From contig UQGP01000046.1 of assembly GCA_900540625.1 (NCBI GenBank), positions 1 through 16,883 on the forward strand: 16,883 bases of DNA, written 5' to 3'. Origin of the DNA: an uncultured Porphyromonadaceae bacterium. GTDB lineage: Bacteria > Bacteroidota > Bacteroidia > Bacteroidales > Muribaculaceae. Under the pieces are notes generated by a model that saw only the letters and a list, made by a program, of their open reading frames with translations, made no database searches and had not been told where the DNA came from. Positions 1 through 8,600 of the stretch are shown here, in pieces (position 1 is the stretch's first letter; each line of letters starts with the position of its first letter). Made by a program: the position numbers and the translations under genes.

Positions 1-790
1 GGAAGGCGTCCTTATGCGCTTTGGGAGGATTTTCGTATTCGCAGGTGATGGCCATAATGCCGCATGAGATGTCACAGAACCCGTTCCCGAATACCGGTGA
101 TACATCCTTGTCGGCGGATTTCTTGATGATGAGATGTCTTAACTCTTCGGCGCCCAAAGACTTAGAGCCGAGCTTAATCGTCCCCGGTACGGTCAGGGTT
201 GTATTTTCACATGCAAGCGAGTACTCGTAACACAGCTCAACCCCGTCTTCAATGATAAGGTCTTCGGCCACAAAGCGAGCCATACAGTCCATTGTTTTCA
301 CTGAACCGGGAATGACACGTGTCCCGGGGACACCATAAGCCATTGCCCCGATGTATTCCACTGTATTCGGGATAGACATTGCTGTTATATACCTACAACC
401 ATCTTGATACCCGGGATAGCCACCAATGAATTTTAGCCCATCAGGAAGGAATATCTCGAGGTCGTTGCTTTCGTTTTCGAGGTATATGGAAAGCCATAGA
501 AAGCCAACTACGGGGAAGTCCTTACCATCAACAGTTATTTTAGACGGAATTATTACTTTCCCGGAGTACTTCACTTGCTTATCCTTGTTGGGCAACAATA
601 TAGCGCCTGGATAATGGTATATAACATCACCTGTAGCCCTCTCTTCAAAGTTTAGAGCATATACAAAGCCGTCAACATTGTAAACAGGCAGGCCATAGAA
701 ATCATCAACGATTTCATTTGCCATACCACATATCGAAAAACAGATTGCTGTAAGTACGACCTGCAGTCGCCTTATTGTCTTATTCGGCAT
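1..790 (-). CDS. BspA-like leucine-rich-repeat exported protein, 3' end beyond window
   Basis: An open frame of 263 codons starts at ATG 790-788 and runs without a stop off the left edge. The N-terminus (MPNKTIRRLQ, then a hydrophobic run ending near GMA) looks like a Sec signal peptide. The mature part opens with VYNVDGFVYALNFEE and ITVDGKDFPVVG, the usual entry to Bacteroidales BspA-type LRR_5 proteins, followed by LRR-like units (IPNTVEYIGAMAYG, VIPGSVKTM, LTVPGTIKLG) and an ITCEYENPP...AF unit. Family members are surface or secreted proteins, often implicated in adhesion; the ligand here is unknown. The start lies 4 nt after the stop of the 120-residue gene, so the two should be co-transcribed. 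GC content is lower (42% and 48% in two 60-nt lines counted) than in the porU region (60% in one line), hinting at separate ancestry. The C-terminus, which would show a T9SS sorting domain, is not visible. Confidence 0.85.
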   Translation of the reverse strand, partial: MPNKTIRRLQVVLTAICFSICGMANEIVDDFYGLPVYNVDGFVYALNFEERATGDVIYHYPGAILLPNKDKQVKYSGKVIIPSKITVDGKDFPVVGFLWLSIYLENESNDLEIFLPDGLKFIGGYPGYQDGCRYITAMSIPNTVEYIGAMAYGVPGTRVIPGSVKTMDCMARFVAEDLIIEDGVELCYEYSLACENTTLTVPGTIKLGSKSLGAEELRHLIIKKSADKDVSPVFGNGFCDISCGIMAITCEYENPPKAHKDAF

Positions 791-794
791 AGTT

Positions 795-1157
795 CTATTG
801 TTTTAGAAGTTTATATGTGGATACCACTTCGCCGCTGATTAGCATCGAAATAACACACAATCCGTTCGGCACATTGTCGAGGTATAAGGTGCGCTGGTTC
901 GTCCCAGGGCCTATGGCTGTAAGTGGCGTGTGATTGGTATTATTGATGTCGGTGACGATGCGGTCGATGCGATTGAGAATGAGCGAGACGGACATGCCGT
1001 CATCTGTCTTGGACATGTGGAAGTCATAAGGGTCGGCATCCGGATTCGCGTTCAATAGGACAAAGCCCCCCGGCGTGGCCGTCTGCGCATACGCACAGCA
1101 CACGCCCAAAGCCACTGCTGTCAGCAGCGTCTTCATTCGTCTGGTGGTTTTGTTCAT
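795..1157 (-). CDS. Small exported protein with T9SS-tail-like C-terminus
   Basis: This 120-residue protein has a clear signal peptide: basic MNKTTRRMK, a hydrophobic core at about 9-20, and probable cleavage after AYA24. The mature chain of about 96 residues is predicted mostly beta. Its end, LYLDNVPNGLCVISMLISG followed by STYKLLKQ, resembles the last strands of type A T9SS sorting domains (a Pro-x-Gly turn, alternating hydrophobics, terminal K-L-x-K). Almost the whole mature protein would then be this domain, which is odd because such domains normally follow a cargo domain. The alternative is one of the small Ig-like secreted Bacteroidales families. I do not recognise a specific family. 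ATG 1157 fits the signal peptide; the in-frame Met8 is possible. It leads a two-gene unit with the LRR gene and has its own promoter at 1242-1272. Confidence 0.75.
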   Translation of the reverse strand: MNKTTRRMKTLLTAVALGVCCAYAQTATPGGFVLLNANPDADPYDFHMSKTDDGMSVSLILNRIDRIVTDINNTNHTPLTAIGPGTNQRTLYLDNVPNGLCVISMLISGEVVSTYKLLKQ

Positions 1158-1186
1158 TGTGTTTAGGTGTTAGGGGTTAGTAATTA

Positions 1187-1230
1187 TCTCTCCTAATCCC
1201 GATGTTAGAGTTTTTACAGCAGGGGAGAGA
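1187..1230 (-). promoter_or_regulatory. Inverted repeat in 5' leader of the small exported protein gene
   Basis: TCTCTCC at 1187-1193 is perfectly complementary to GGAGAGA at 1224-1230, so the leader transcribed from the promoter at 1242-1272 could form a 7-bp stem closing a 30-nt loop. The repeat is perfect but the loop is large, so a function is speculative. Confidence 0.25.
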
Positions 1231-1241
1231 GTTACTCGCTG

Positions 1242-1272
1242 CAAATTTAAGCAACAATCACCCGAAATGCAA
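1242..1272 (-). promoter_or_regulatory. Bacteroidetes-type promoter for the exported protein/LRR pair
   Basis: Read on the minus strand there is TTG (1272-1270), a 20-bp spacer, then TAAATTTG (1249-1242), an exact match to the Bacteroidetes -7 consensus TAnnTTTG with the expected spacing to a -33 TTG. Upstream (about 1273-1320) is very A/T-rich, as an UP-like region would be. Transcription should begin near 1235, giving a leader of roughly 78 nt. The rest of the 1158-1444 gap holds no gene I can support and no clear terminator for the gene ending at 1445. Confidence 0.65.
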
Positions 1273-1444
1273 TTTTTTTATAAAATATTTTTTTTGAGCG
1301 AAATGAAAATTTCTTTTGAGCTATACCATAGCCGATTGCGCAGTCTCAAGATTAGGGGAAGGGAGGCATCAGCGCGGACAATGGCATTGAGAAACGGCAA
1401 GATATTGCAACAATATGATCGGCGACAAGAGACGCGTCTGCGAA

Positions 1445-2104
1445 TTATTGCTTGAAGGGACGGCGGGTGTGTATACCCGGGCGAACATGGAGCGTGAAAG
1501 CCGCAAAACGCCCGTCATGCTCGTTAATGTATTGGATGTGGTACCATTCAGGAGCAAAGAAATCGAGGACAAATACCGCCGACATATTGCCTTGGGAATT
1601 TGTCGCGACAGCATCCGGCACGTCGCTGTCTTCAGATTCGGCGACACCGGCGCGTGCGTCCGCTCCCACATACCTACAATCGCCTGCAGAAGTGCAAGAT
1701 GTCGTGGTATCGGCGCCTTGATTCTCGAGGCGTGCATACATCCCCTCGGCGTGCGGTGATGCGGCGGTGATGCGCTCCTTGAGCGTCACATCAAAGCCTT
1801 TGACCGTAATGGCAAGTGCGACCACGGTGCCGGCGCGAACGCGTCCGAGGCCGTGACGAGTAAATACCACCATACCATCCTCGCGCACTGTGACTTCCAA
1901 CATCGGTTCGGCATCCGAGGGCTCGAAATCAGGCTCGAAGGTAGCACGCGCAAAACGGGTTTGTACCGGCTTGGTGCCGGAGGGACGTGTACTCAGGATA
2001 ATGACGGCAGCCGCCACAACAGTGGCTACGACGTAAAATTCCACCGTATGGAAGAACTCGACACGCGCCGCTATGGCTGCGATTATTTGGAGCGTGACAG
2101 CCAT
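1445..2104 (-). CDS. Hypothetical membrane-anchored protein, coupled to helicase gene
   Basis: This protein of 219 residues has a hydrophobic N-terminus: a weakly hydrophobic stretch at about 4-13, then a strong membrane segment at about 22-39 (EFYVVATVVAAAVIILST). A soluble domain of about 180 residues follows, rich in Ala, Asp, Glu and Val, with a short Cys-containing patch (TTTSCTSAGDC). The C-terminus (EWYHIQYINEHDGRFAAFTLHV) looks like a beta-rich ending. I recognise no family. The ATG at 2104-2102 lies inside the end of the helicase gene, a 22-nt overlap in another frame, so translation is probably coupled. It is the last gene of the long minus-strand run. A role with the helicase is only suggested by position. 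Confidence 0.7.
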   Translation of the reverse strand: MAVTLQIIAAIAARVEFFHTVEFYVVATVVAAAVIILSTRPSGTKPVQTRFARATFEPDFEPSDAEPMLEVTVREDGMVVFTRHGLGRVRAGTVVALAITVKGFDVTLKERITAASPHAEGMYARLENQGADTTTSCTSAGDCRYVGADARAGVAESEDSDVPDAVATNSQGNMSAVFVLDFFAPEWYHIQYINEHDGRFAAFTLHVRPGIHTRRPFKQ

Positions 2105-4272
2105 GCTCGTACAAGTACTATTTCGCTCTTAGGAACACGCCGTATGCACAGTTGTCGCACCTCGTCGAGGGTAGCATCCTCGCCGGCAAGGCGTATCGCA
2201 TCGGCTATTTCGCCCACGGCCGGGCGATCCATAACGGCATAAATATCCACCTGACCGGCAGCTATACCGTCGGCTATATGACGCGTAACCGTAGACTGAG
2301 ACAGGCTGCGTTCGGCGGCCACCTGTTTGATGGTCATCCCCCGGCGGAGCATAGCCACAGACACATCGGACGAGCGCTCGCGCGTGGTCGTCTTGGTGGC
2401 GCGTGTACGGCTCTTGGCCGGCGCAGCCGAGGCTTCGAGCATAGCCCGTCGCCGCTGTGCCAAAATTTTTGAGGGGTCAAAGCCGCCTTCGGCCACAGCC
2501 TGCATCAATGCCTCAGTGGCACGTAGAGCCACGCGCAGTTGTTCGTAGACATCGGCCAAGCGCCGCGTCATCACCTTATTGTCGCTACGAACCATCGCTG
2601 TACCTTCGAACCACGGTCCGAAAATCCGGCCCAACGTCTCGGCAAAATATCGTGCCGAGCGGCGGATACGGTCCTGCAATGCCGCTTCGGCAATATGCGC
2701 CGAATCCGTGGCCGACAGTAGCGCAATCCAGCGATCGGCCACATCGAGCACTTGGGTTCGCAGGTCTTCGTGCGCCCGGAGGTGCATACGTGTAATGTCG
2801 GCGAACATCTTGCTGTAGGTATCGGAGAGGATACGACACAGGCGCCCGTGAAGGGTGTCTATCTGCGCCATGCGAAAGGTGTCGCACAGCAGTCGTACGC
2901 GGTAGGCGCTCTGCAGTTGCGGAAGTATGGCTATACTTTCGGCCACGCGAGCATCCTCGGCTGCAATATAGGATGCCACTGCCGGATCGTCTATAACCGA
3001 ATAGGCGCTGATAGGCGTCGCAAGCACCATACCTTCAAGCGACCGACACCGGCTTAAAGCCACATATACCTGCCCCGGCGCAAACGATGCTCCGGCGTCG
3101 ATGATGGCGCGGTCAAAGGTCAAGCCCTGACTTTTGTGTATGGTGATGGCCCACGCCAGTCGCAACGGCAATTGACTGAAAGTCCCTTGTACCGAACTTT
3201 CCAGCGTATTGGTTTCGGGATTGACCACGTAGGTGGTGTTTTCCCACGCCATAGGCTCGACGGTGATGTATTCCGGTGACTCGGGGAAGCTGACCTTGAC
3301 GGTAGTGGCATCGAGATAAGCCACACGTCCCACCTTGCCGTTGAAAAATCGTCCGGCACCCGTGGTGTCGTTTTTGATAAACATCACCTGAGCCCCGACC
3401 TTGAGCGTAAGCATCGCGTCGGTCGGGAAAGATGTCTCGGGAAATGTGCCTTTGGTCTGAGCCTTATATGTGTAGGTGCGTCCGGGCAGGGTCTCCAAAC
3501 AGGTATTGTTGACGCTATCGGCAATACGATTATGCGTAGTCAAGCGTATGTACCCGGCATCGGGCGGAGGCGTGAAGCCCGGATCGAGACGGCCGTTGAG
3601 CACCCGCAGGTCCTCGGCCGTGGGATGTCCGTCGCGTATGTCGTTGAGTATGCGCACAAACTCGCCGTCCTTTTGCCTGAACACATGTCGCAGGCTTATG
3701 GTGACATAGCGCAAGCGTCGCAACGCCTGACTGCCGAAAAAGTACGGCGTATCATAATGCGTCGCCAGCAGTTGCGACTCCTGAGGCGTCACTATGGGCG
3801 AAAGTTGGCGCAAGTCGCCTATCATCAGCAATTGCACACCGCCGAAAGGCGCTTGTGTACCGCGTATGCGTCGCAACACATCATCCACGGCATCGAGCAA
3901 ATCGCTGCGCACCATCGAAATTTCGTCTATGACCAGGACATCGAGGGCGCGAATGATACGCAACTTGTCGCGCGAAAAATTGAAGCGCTGTTCGCGTATG
4001 CCTATCCCGGGGATATACGGCGACAGCGGTAGCTGGAAAAAGCTGTGAATGGTGACGCCGCCGGCATTGATGGCGGCCACTCCCGAGGGGGCAACCACGG
4101 CCAAAGTCTTGGCACTGCGCGACACCAAGTCACGCAGAAAAGTCGTCTTGCCCGTGCCGGCCTTGCCGGTGAGGAATACGCTTACATCGGTATGTTCTAT
4201 GAAGTCCCAAGCGCGTTGCAAGTCTTCGGACGCTTGCACGGCTGAGGTTCGGCCGGAGAGATTATCACTCAT
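2083..4272 (-). CDS. Pif1-like superfamily 1 helicase with C-terminal helix-turn-helix
   Basis: This 729-residue protein is an SF1B (Pif1/RecD-type) ATP-dependent DNA helicase of the form common in Bacteroidetes. Visible motifs, in order: Walker A GKAGTGKTT (36-44), motif Ia VVAPSGVAA (59-67), Walker B VLVIDEIS (112-119), motif III GDLRQLSP (152-159), the late motif AITIHKSQGLT (375-385) and motif VI QVYVALSRCRSL (401-412). The last ~95 residues (from about 635) form a helix-turn-helix segment with MTIKQVAAERSLSQSTVTRH, as in the HTH_40 domain of bacterial helicases. It should unwind DNA in replication or repair. I chose ATG 4272 because it forms an ATGA overlap with the preceding stop and puts Walker A at the usual place; an upstream extension to 4608 is a low-complexity, Arg/His-rich shadow of the desulfidase gene. 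Confidence 0.9.
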   Translation of the reverse strand: MSDNLSGRTSAVQASEDLQRAWDFIEHTDVSVFLTGKAGTGKTTFLRDLVSRSAKTLAVVAPSGVAAINAGGVTIHSFFQLPLSPYIPGIGIREQRFNFSRDKLRIIRALDVLVIDEISMVRSDLLDAVDDVLRRIRGTQAPFGGVQLLMIGDLRQLSPIVTPQESQLLATHYDTPYFFGSQALRRLRYVTISLRHVFRQKDGEFVRILNDIRDGHPTAEDLRVLNGRLDPGFTPPPDAGYIRLTTHNRIADSVNNTCLETLPGRTYTYKAQTKGTFPETSFPTDAMLTLKVGAQVMFIKNDTTGAGRFFNGKVGRVAYLDATTVKVSFPESPEYITVEPMAWENTTYVVNPETNTLESSVQGTFSQLPLRLAWAITIHKSQGLTFDRAIIDAGASFAPGQVYVALSRCRSLEGMVLATPISAYSVIDDPAVASYIAAEDARVAESIAILPQLQSAYRVRLLCDTFRMAQIDTLHGRLCRILSDTYSKMFADITRMHLRAHEDLRTQVLDVADRWIALLSATDSAHIAEAALQDRIRRSARYFAETLGRIFGPWFEGTAMVRSDNKVMTRRLADVYEQLRVALRATEALMQAVAEGGFDPSKILAQRRRAMLEASAAPAKSRTRATKTTTRERSSDVSVAMLRRGMTIKQVAAERSLSQSTVTRHIADGIAAGQVDIYAVMDRPAVGEIADAIRLAGEDATLDEVRQLCIRRVPKSEIVLVRAWLSRSK

Positions 4273-5612
4273 TTCGAGGTCATTATGCGAAGTATGGTGT
4301 CGTCCGTCTCGTTCATGGCGTCGCGACCTATGGTCGTAAGGTTGGCTATCGTCTTGTCTATGGAATCGTCGACGATGCCCTCGAGAGGAGTGACACAATG
4401 GCCTTCCATGGCTACAAGTGCGCTGACGACTGCTGTCGAGACCCCGGAGGTGAGCTTGAGCGCACAACTGGGCTTGGCGCCGTCGCAAATCATTCCGGTG
4501 AGGGTCGCCACCATATTCTTGATAGTCGCGACCACGCGATCGTAGTCGCCGCCCATAAGGTAGCATATTCCGGCACTGGAGCCGGTGGCGGCCACCACGC
4601 ATCCGCATAGTGCCGAGAGACGCCCGAGGCTTTGCTTGATGTATATCGCCGTGAGATGGCTCAGCGTCAGCGCCCGTATGGTGTGTTCCTCGTCGGCATG
4701 GGTGTCATCGGCGTATACCACCACGGGAACGGTGGCCGCGATACCCTGATTGCCGCTGCCGCTATTGCTCATCACTGTCACCGAGGCACCGCCCATACGC
4801 GCATCGCACGCCGCGGACGTATAGGACAGGATATGCGTGAAGATGCTGTCGCCCATAAGCAGATGTTGCCGCGGACAGTGCATGGTGCGTCCCACGCTAT
4901 GTCCGTAGCTGCCTTGTATGGCGCCTTCGGCCACGGCCTTATTGAGCCGACGAGCCTCGAGTATAAAGCGTATTTCGTCCAACGGCGTGGTCATGGCAAA
5001 ATCCCAGACCTTGCGCATAGTCAGTTTTATATCCGCGCCGTTGTCCGCTGCCTCGGCGGCACTGCCGCCCTTTCGACATTCCACTTTCGACATTCCACAT
5101 TCATCATCGGCGCTGCCTTCCAGCAGCACGACGTGCGTGTGTGCTCCCTCGATGATTGCATGTCCGTATCGTCCGTCGACGGTACGTACCGTCACGTCAA
5201 TATACAACTTGTCGCAGGGGCCGGGTTGCAGCCCGATGTCGATGACGCCTGCGGCTTTTGTCAGGGCGTCGGCAGCTTCCACCTCGTCAGGGCGTACCCC
5301 GTCCAAGACTTCGAGACCGCGGTCCGGATTGCCGCGCAATGCTCCCAGGGCTATGGCTATAGGCAGTCCGGTACGACCCGTGCCGGGGATGCCGACACCC
5401 ATAGCATTCTTGATCATATTGCCGCTCAATCGGCATATTATGGAGGCAAAGTCGGCGGGACGACGCTGCGACCCCATGCCGGCTTGTCGGGCTGCATAGG
5501 CACACGCCAAAGCCACGGCCACCGGTTCGGTGCATCCGGTGGCAGGTACAATTTCGCGCTGCATCAGGGCTATAATGCCGGCTCGTTCGGTCTCGGGAAG
5601 CATAGTATTCAT
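4269..5612 (-). CDS. L-cysteine desulfidase / serine dehydratase-alpha-like enzyme (UPF0597)
   Basis: This 447-residue protein belongs to the UPF0597 family, which includes E. coli YhaM (CyuA) and archaeal L-cysteine desulfidase; these Fe-S enzymes convert L-cysteine to pyruvate, ammonia and sulfide. Family signatures seen: PATGCTEP (23-30, Cys27), RLSGNMIKNAMGVGIPGTG (61-79), MSNSGSGNQG (281-290), CGC (336-338), GSSAGIC (344-350) and MICDGAKPSCALK (374-386). Several of these Cys would be cluster ligands. It is cytoplasmic, with no signal peptide. Both ends are ATGA overlaps: the start overlaps the stop of the PorU-like gene (5609-5612) and the stop overlaps the helicase start (4269-4272). 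Databases often label this family an L-serine ammonia-lyase alpha subunit, so serine is an alternative substrate. Residues about 171-182 derive from a heptamer repeat and look like an inserted surface loop. Confidence 0.88.
   Translation of the reverse strand: MNTMLPETERAGIIALMQREIVPATGCTEPVAVALACAYAARQAGMGSQRRPADFASIICRLSGNMIKNAMGVGIPGTGRTGLPIAIALGALRGNPDRGLEVLDGVRPDEVEAADALTKAAGVIDIGLQPGPCDKLYIDVTVRTVDGRYGHAIIEGAHTHVVLLEGSADDECGMSKVECRKGGSAAEAADNGADIKLTMRKVWDFAMTTPLDEIRFILEARRLNKAVAEGAIQGSYGHSVGRTMHCPRQHLLMGDSIFTHILSYTSAACDARMGGASVTVMSNSGSGNQGIAATVPVVVYADDTHADEEHTIRALTLSHLTAIYIKQSLGRLSALCGCVVAATGSSAGICYLMGGDYDRVVATIKNMVATLTGMICDGAKPSCALKLTSGVSTAVVSALVAMEGHCVTPLEGIVDDSIDKTIANLTTIGRDAMNETDDTILRIMTSK
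5068..5102 (-). repeat. Five tandem heptamers inside the desulfidase gene
   Basis: On the minus strand the sequence is five head-to-tail 7-mers: GAATGTG, GAATGTC, GAAAGTG, GAATGTC, GAAAGGG (5102 down to 5068). Twice the unit is a perfect 14-bp tandem copy on the plus strand (5071-5084 and 5085-5098). Because seven is not a multiple of three, each unit is read in a different frame, giving ECGMSKVECRKG in a stretch of low conservation. It resembles the heptanucleotide simple repeats scattered in some bacterial intergenic regions. Confidence 0.8.
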
Positions 5613-8600
5613 TTTTTACGCAAAACGGTGAAAGTTATCGCATTTGTGCTGCCATAGGGTGCGCTGTCGCTATCCCCGGCAAGTATGCGTGCCGTGTATC
5701 GGCCGTCGCCGACGTATGCATCGTTCTTGTCCTTGAGGTTCCAGGTACAAGGCAGCGAAACGGTCTTGTTGTAAACCGTATTGCCATTGGCGTCACAGAT
5801 TATAAGTCTGTACGGGCCTACGACGGATGTGTTCTCGGAAGTGGCGTCAAAGGTGCAGTCCTGACGTACGACGCCCGAGGTTTTGTCCATAACGATATTC
5901 ATAGACACTTGCGAAGACATTACGGTGAAGGCCAAGTCCATAGACGTGCGTGCTCCGGTATTGTCGGCCACATCGAGAGTCAGGATATGTCGTCCGTCCG
6001 CAACATCATTCATGGGATAGGTCAGCTCAAAGACTTCGGGGTCGTCCGTAGGCTTGACATTGTACAGTACGTCGTGGTAGCTCTTGTTGTGGTCCATGGT
6101 CAGACGTGTGGCGGCGCCCAGGTCGGAAGATACGCTGAAGCCCGAAGCGGCGCGCACGGTGGCATGGAGGGTGAAATCTTTACCTACGACTATATCCTGC
6201 GTGGAGGTGTTGTCGTTGAGATACATCTGCTCGATTTGGGGAGCGTTTGCATAGTCTGGCTGTACTTCGGCCGCATCGTCGTCGATATATGCTTCGTCAT
6301 ATACGGCAGCCACGCCGGTCGAGAGTTGCTCGCTGTTGGTGAGCGTGAGTACTATACGATTGTATTCGCCGGCAGTCATAGGCTGCGGAACGGTTACGCC
6401 GACAGTGGCACGTCCTTCCGTGCAAGTACCCACCGTCTCGGCCAGTACGTCTTGTTCTATGGTTACATCCTTGGGCGTGAGGCGATCCTGGGAGTTCTGT
6501 ACCAGAGTGGTAACGGTGCGCGGCGACTGGTATACCGTGACATCGGCGGTGCCGTCAAAGCCTGTGCCGCCAATCATTCCGCCTTCAACGGTGAATTTTT
6601 GTCCGGGGACAATCTCGCAAGCATCGTTGCGCGTACGTTCCGAAACGCCGGGCTCGTAATTGCTGACATTGACATCGTTGAATCGTTCGATTTTGGGCGC
6701 TTTGTCCGTGGCCATGGGGAACGGCAGACGCACGGCGGGGTCACCCAAGAGGTTGTAGCAGCAGGTGTTGAGGGTCACGTAATCGTCGTTGTTGTACTTT
6801 TTCTTTGTCTGGTTGGAAGCCAAGCGATATATATCGCCGACGGTGGTACCGTATCGGGCATTTCCGTAAACATCGGCGAGGCTTAGTGCCAGGTATTGGT
6901 TCATCTGCATATACACGGCACGGCAAGCGCCGATGACGCCGATGCTGCCGCCGTCTTTCTTGAAGAACATAGCTTCGGCAATGCCGCTGTCGCGGTGGTC
7001 GAAGGCGTACGAGTCACAGGTGGACAGATGAGCCAGCGGCGGGTACTTGATATTGAGCGAGGTGGCAAACGAACGTGTCCAAAGTTTCTCGCCGGTAAAT
7101 CCGTCGGGAGTGCCGTGGCCTACGTAGCAGAACAGGCCGACACCTTTGATGAGCGCGTCGGACAGCACCGTGCGCGCGGTCTTGGCATCTTTGCCCGTCC
7201 AGGGGAAGATATCGTTGTGCACGCGTATGGCTGTAACCGCCGGCGAACCGGCCTGGATGCGCTTTATAATCTGCTCGGTTTGGTTGAGGTGGGTGTATCC
7301 ATCGCCATCGTCGGATATAAAGACGCCGCGCGTAAAGTTGATGAAGGGCACATTTGCCTTCATATAGTTGATAATCTTGACATTGGCATCTCGAGCCATT
7401 TGGAGATTATCTGCCGGAATACGACCTACGGCAATTTCGGCTTCGAAGGCGTGCATCTTCTCAAGATAGACATTGTCGGCCATTACGCCAAGCACGCCGT
7501 CACCTACATATGCCTGCGAAAGGCTGCCGGCAAAGATGGTGGAGGGGTTTTCGTAGGACAATAGAACTTCGTTATTGGTCTTTTCGACAATCTGACGGTT
7601 GTCCCAAATGCCGCGGCCGTACAGGAGCAAATACTTCATACGCTCGCTGTCGCGGTCATAGAACATTTTGAGGACACGTCGGTAAGCAGCGATATCGGGT
7701 GTGCCGGAAGTGAATTCGTTAAATACCTGTTGCTGAGTATATACGTTGACCTTGAGGCCCTCGGCGCGGTGCGCTTCGGCCAGTTCCTGAGCGGCTTCGT
7801 AAAGTTCGTCGGTGGTGATTACGAGCATATCGGGGACGTCATCGCCGTGGATGTTTTGATTGGCGACTTCGCCAACATACTCGGGAACGGATACGGCATC
7901 CGTGGTGGGATTGACCACCAACATTCGGGCGTGCCACGGATAGGTGATGTTGTTGAGTGTTCGATCAAGGCATCCGGTGAGCGTGCGTGCTTCGCTGTCG
8001 TACTTGGTCTCGTACGACTTGAGGCGCGGAGTGGCGTACGTCACATCATATATCAGCGTATTGCTGTCGCAATTACGGACCACAAAATTCTGCCATTGAT
8101 CCGAGCATACGAAACAGAGCACCGTGGCCTCGCCGTCACGTTTGAAGGCTCTCTGAGGATAGCTGAAAGTAAGGTAGTCGTCCGCCATATAGTTGACCTG
8201 GTGACGAATACGCTCTTCGGGGCCGAAGGTAAAGGTCATTACCGTATCGGGCAGTGTCCCGTCGGTAGCCAAACTTGAAAAACTCTCTTTGTAGGTGGAA
8301 AGGTAGAAATTGCGATCGCTGGTACTTGTCAAGCTGGGAACGTCGTAAGCGGTACGCGAGACGCTGACCAGCTTGGTCGAATCGTAGTCGGCGCAAGCCA
8401 CGCCGTTGATGCCGAAGTTGGCGGCATAACGGGCGTTGATGGTGAAGACGGGGTCTATGCAGTCTTCGGCAAAATTGGTTATAGGCACTTTGAATGTATG
8501 CAATTCGTTGGCTTCGTAAGGCTTGCCTACAAAGAAGCCACCGGCCTTCACGGGGTTCTCGACATCCTCGGTGACACCGTAGAAGGCTGAGACTGCCGTG

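Noticed and set aside
1430..1439. AGACGCGTCT palindrome after the membrane-protein gene as a terminator
   Set aside because: It has no loop and no T tract on the transcribed side, so it does not support a terminator.
4273..4608. N-terminal extension of the helicase by 112 residues
   Set aside because: The extension is Arg/His-rich, overlaps conserved desulfidase coding sequence, and would displace Walker A from its normal position.
4632..5657. 341-codon plus-strand open frame opposite the desulfidase gene
   Set aside because: It is antisense to conserved UPF0597 sequence; the translated product is rich in His, Gly and Arg with no family match.
5909..6886. 325-codon plus-strand open frame opposite the PorU-like gene
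   Set aside because: A shadow frame of the Ig-like region of the peptidase gene, with no independent evidence.
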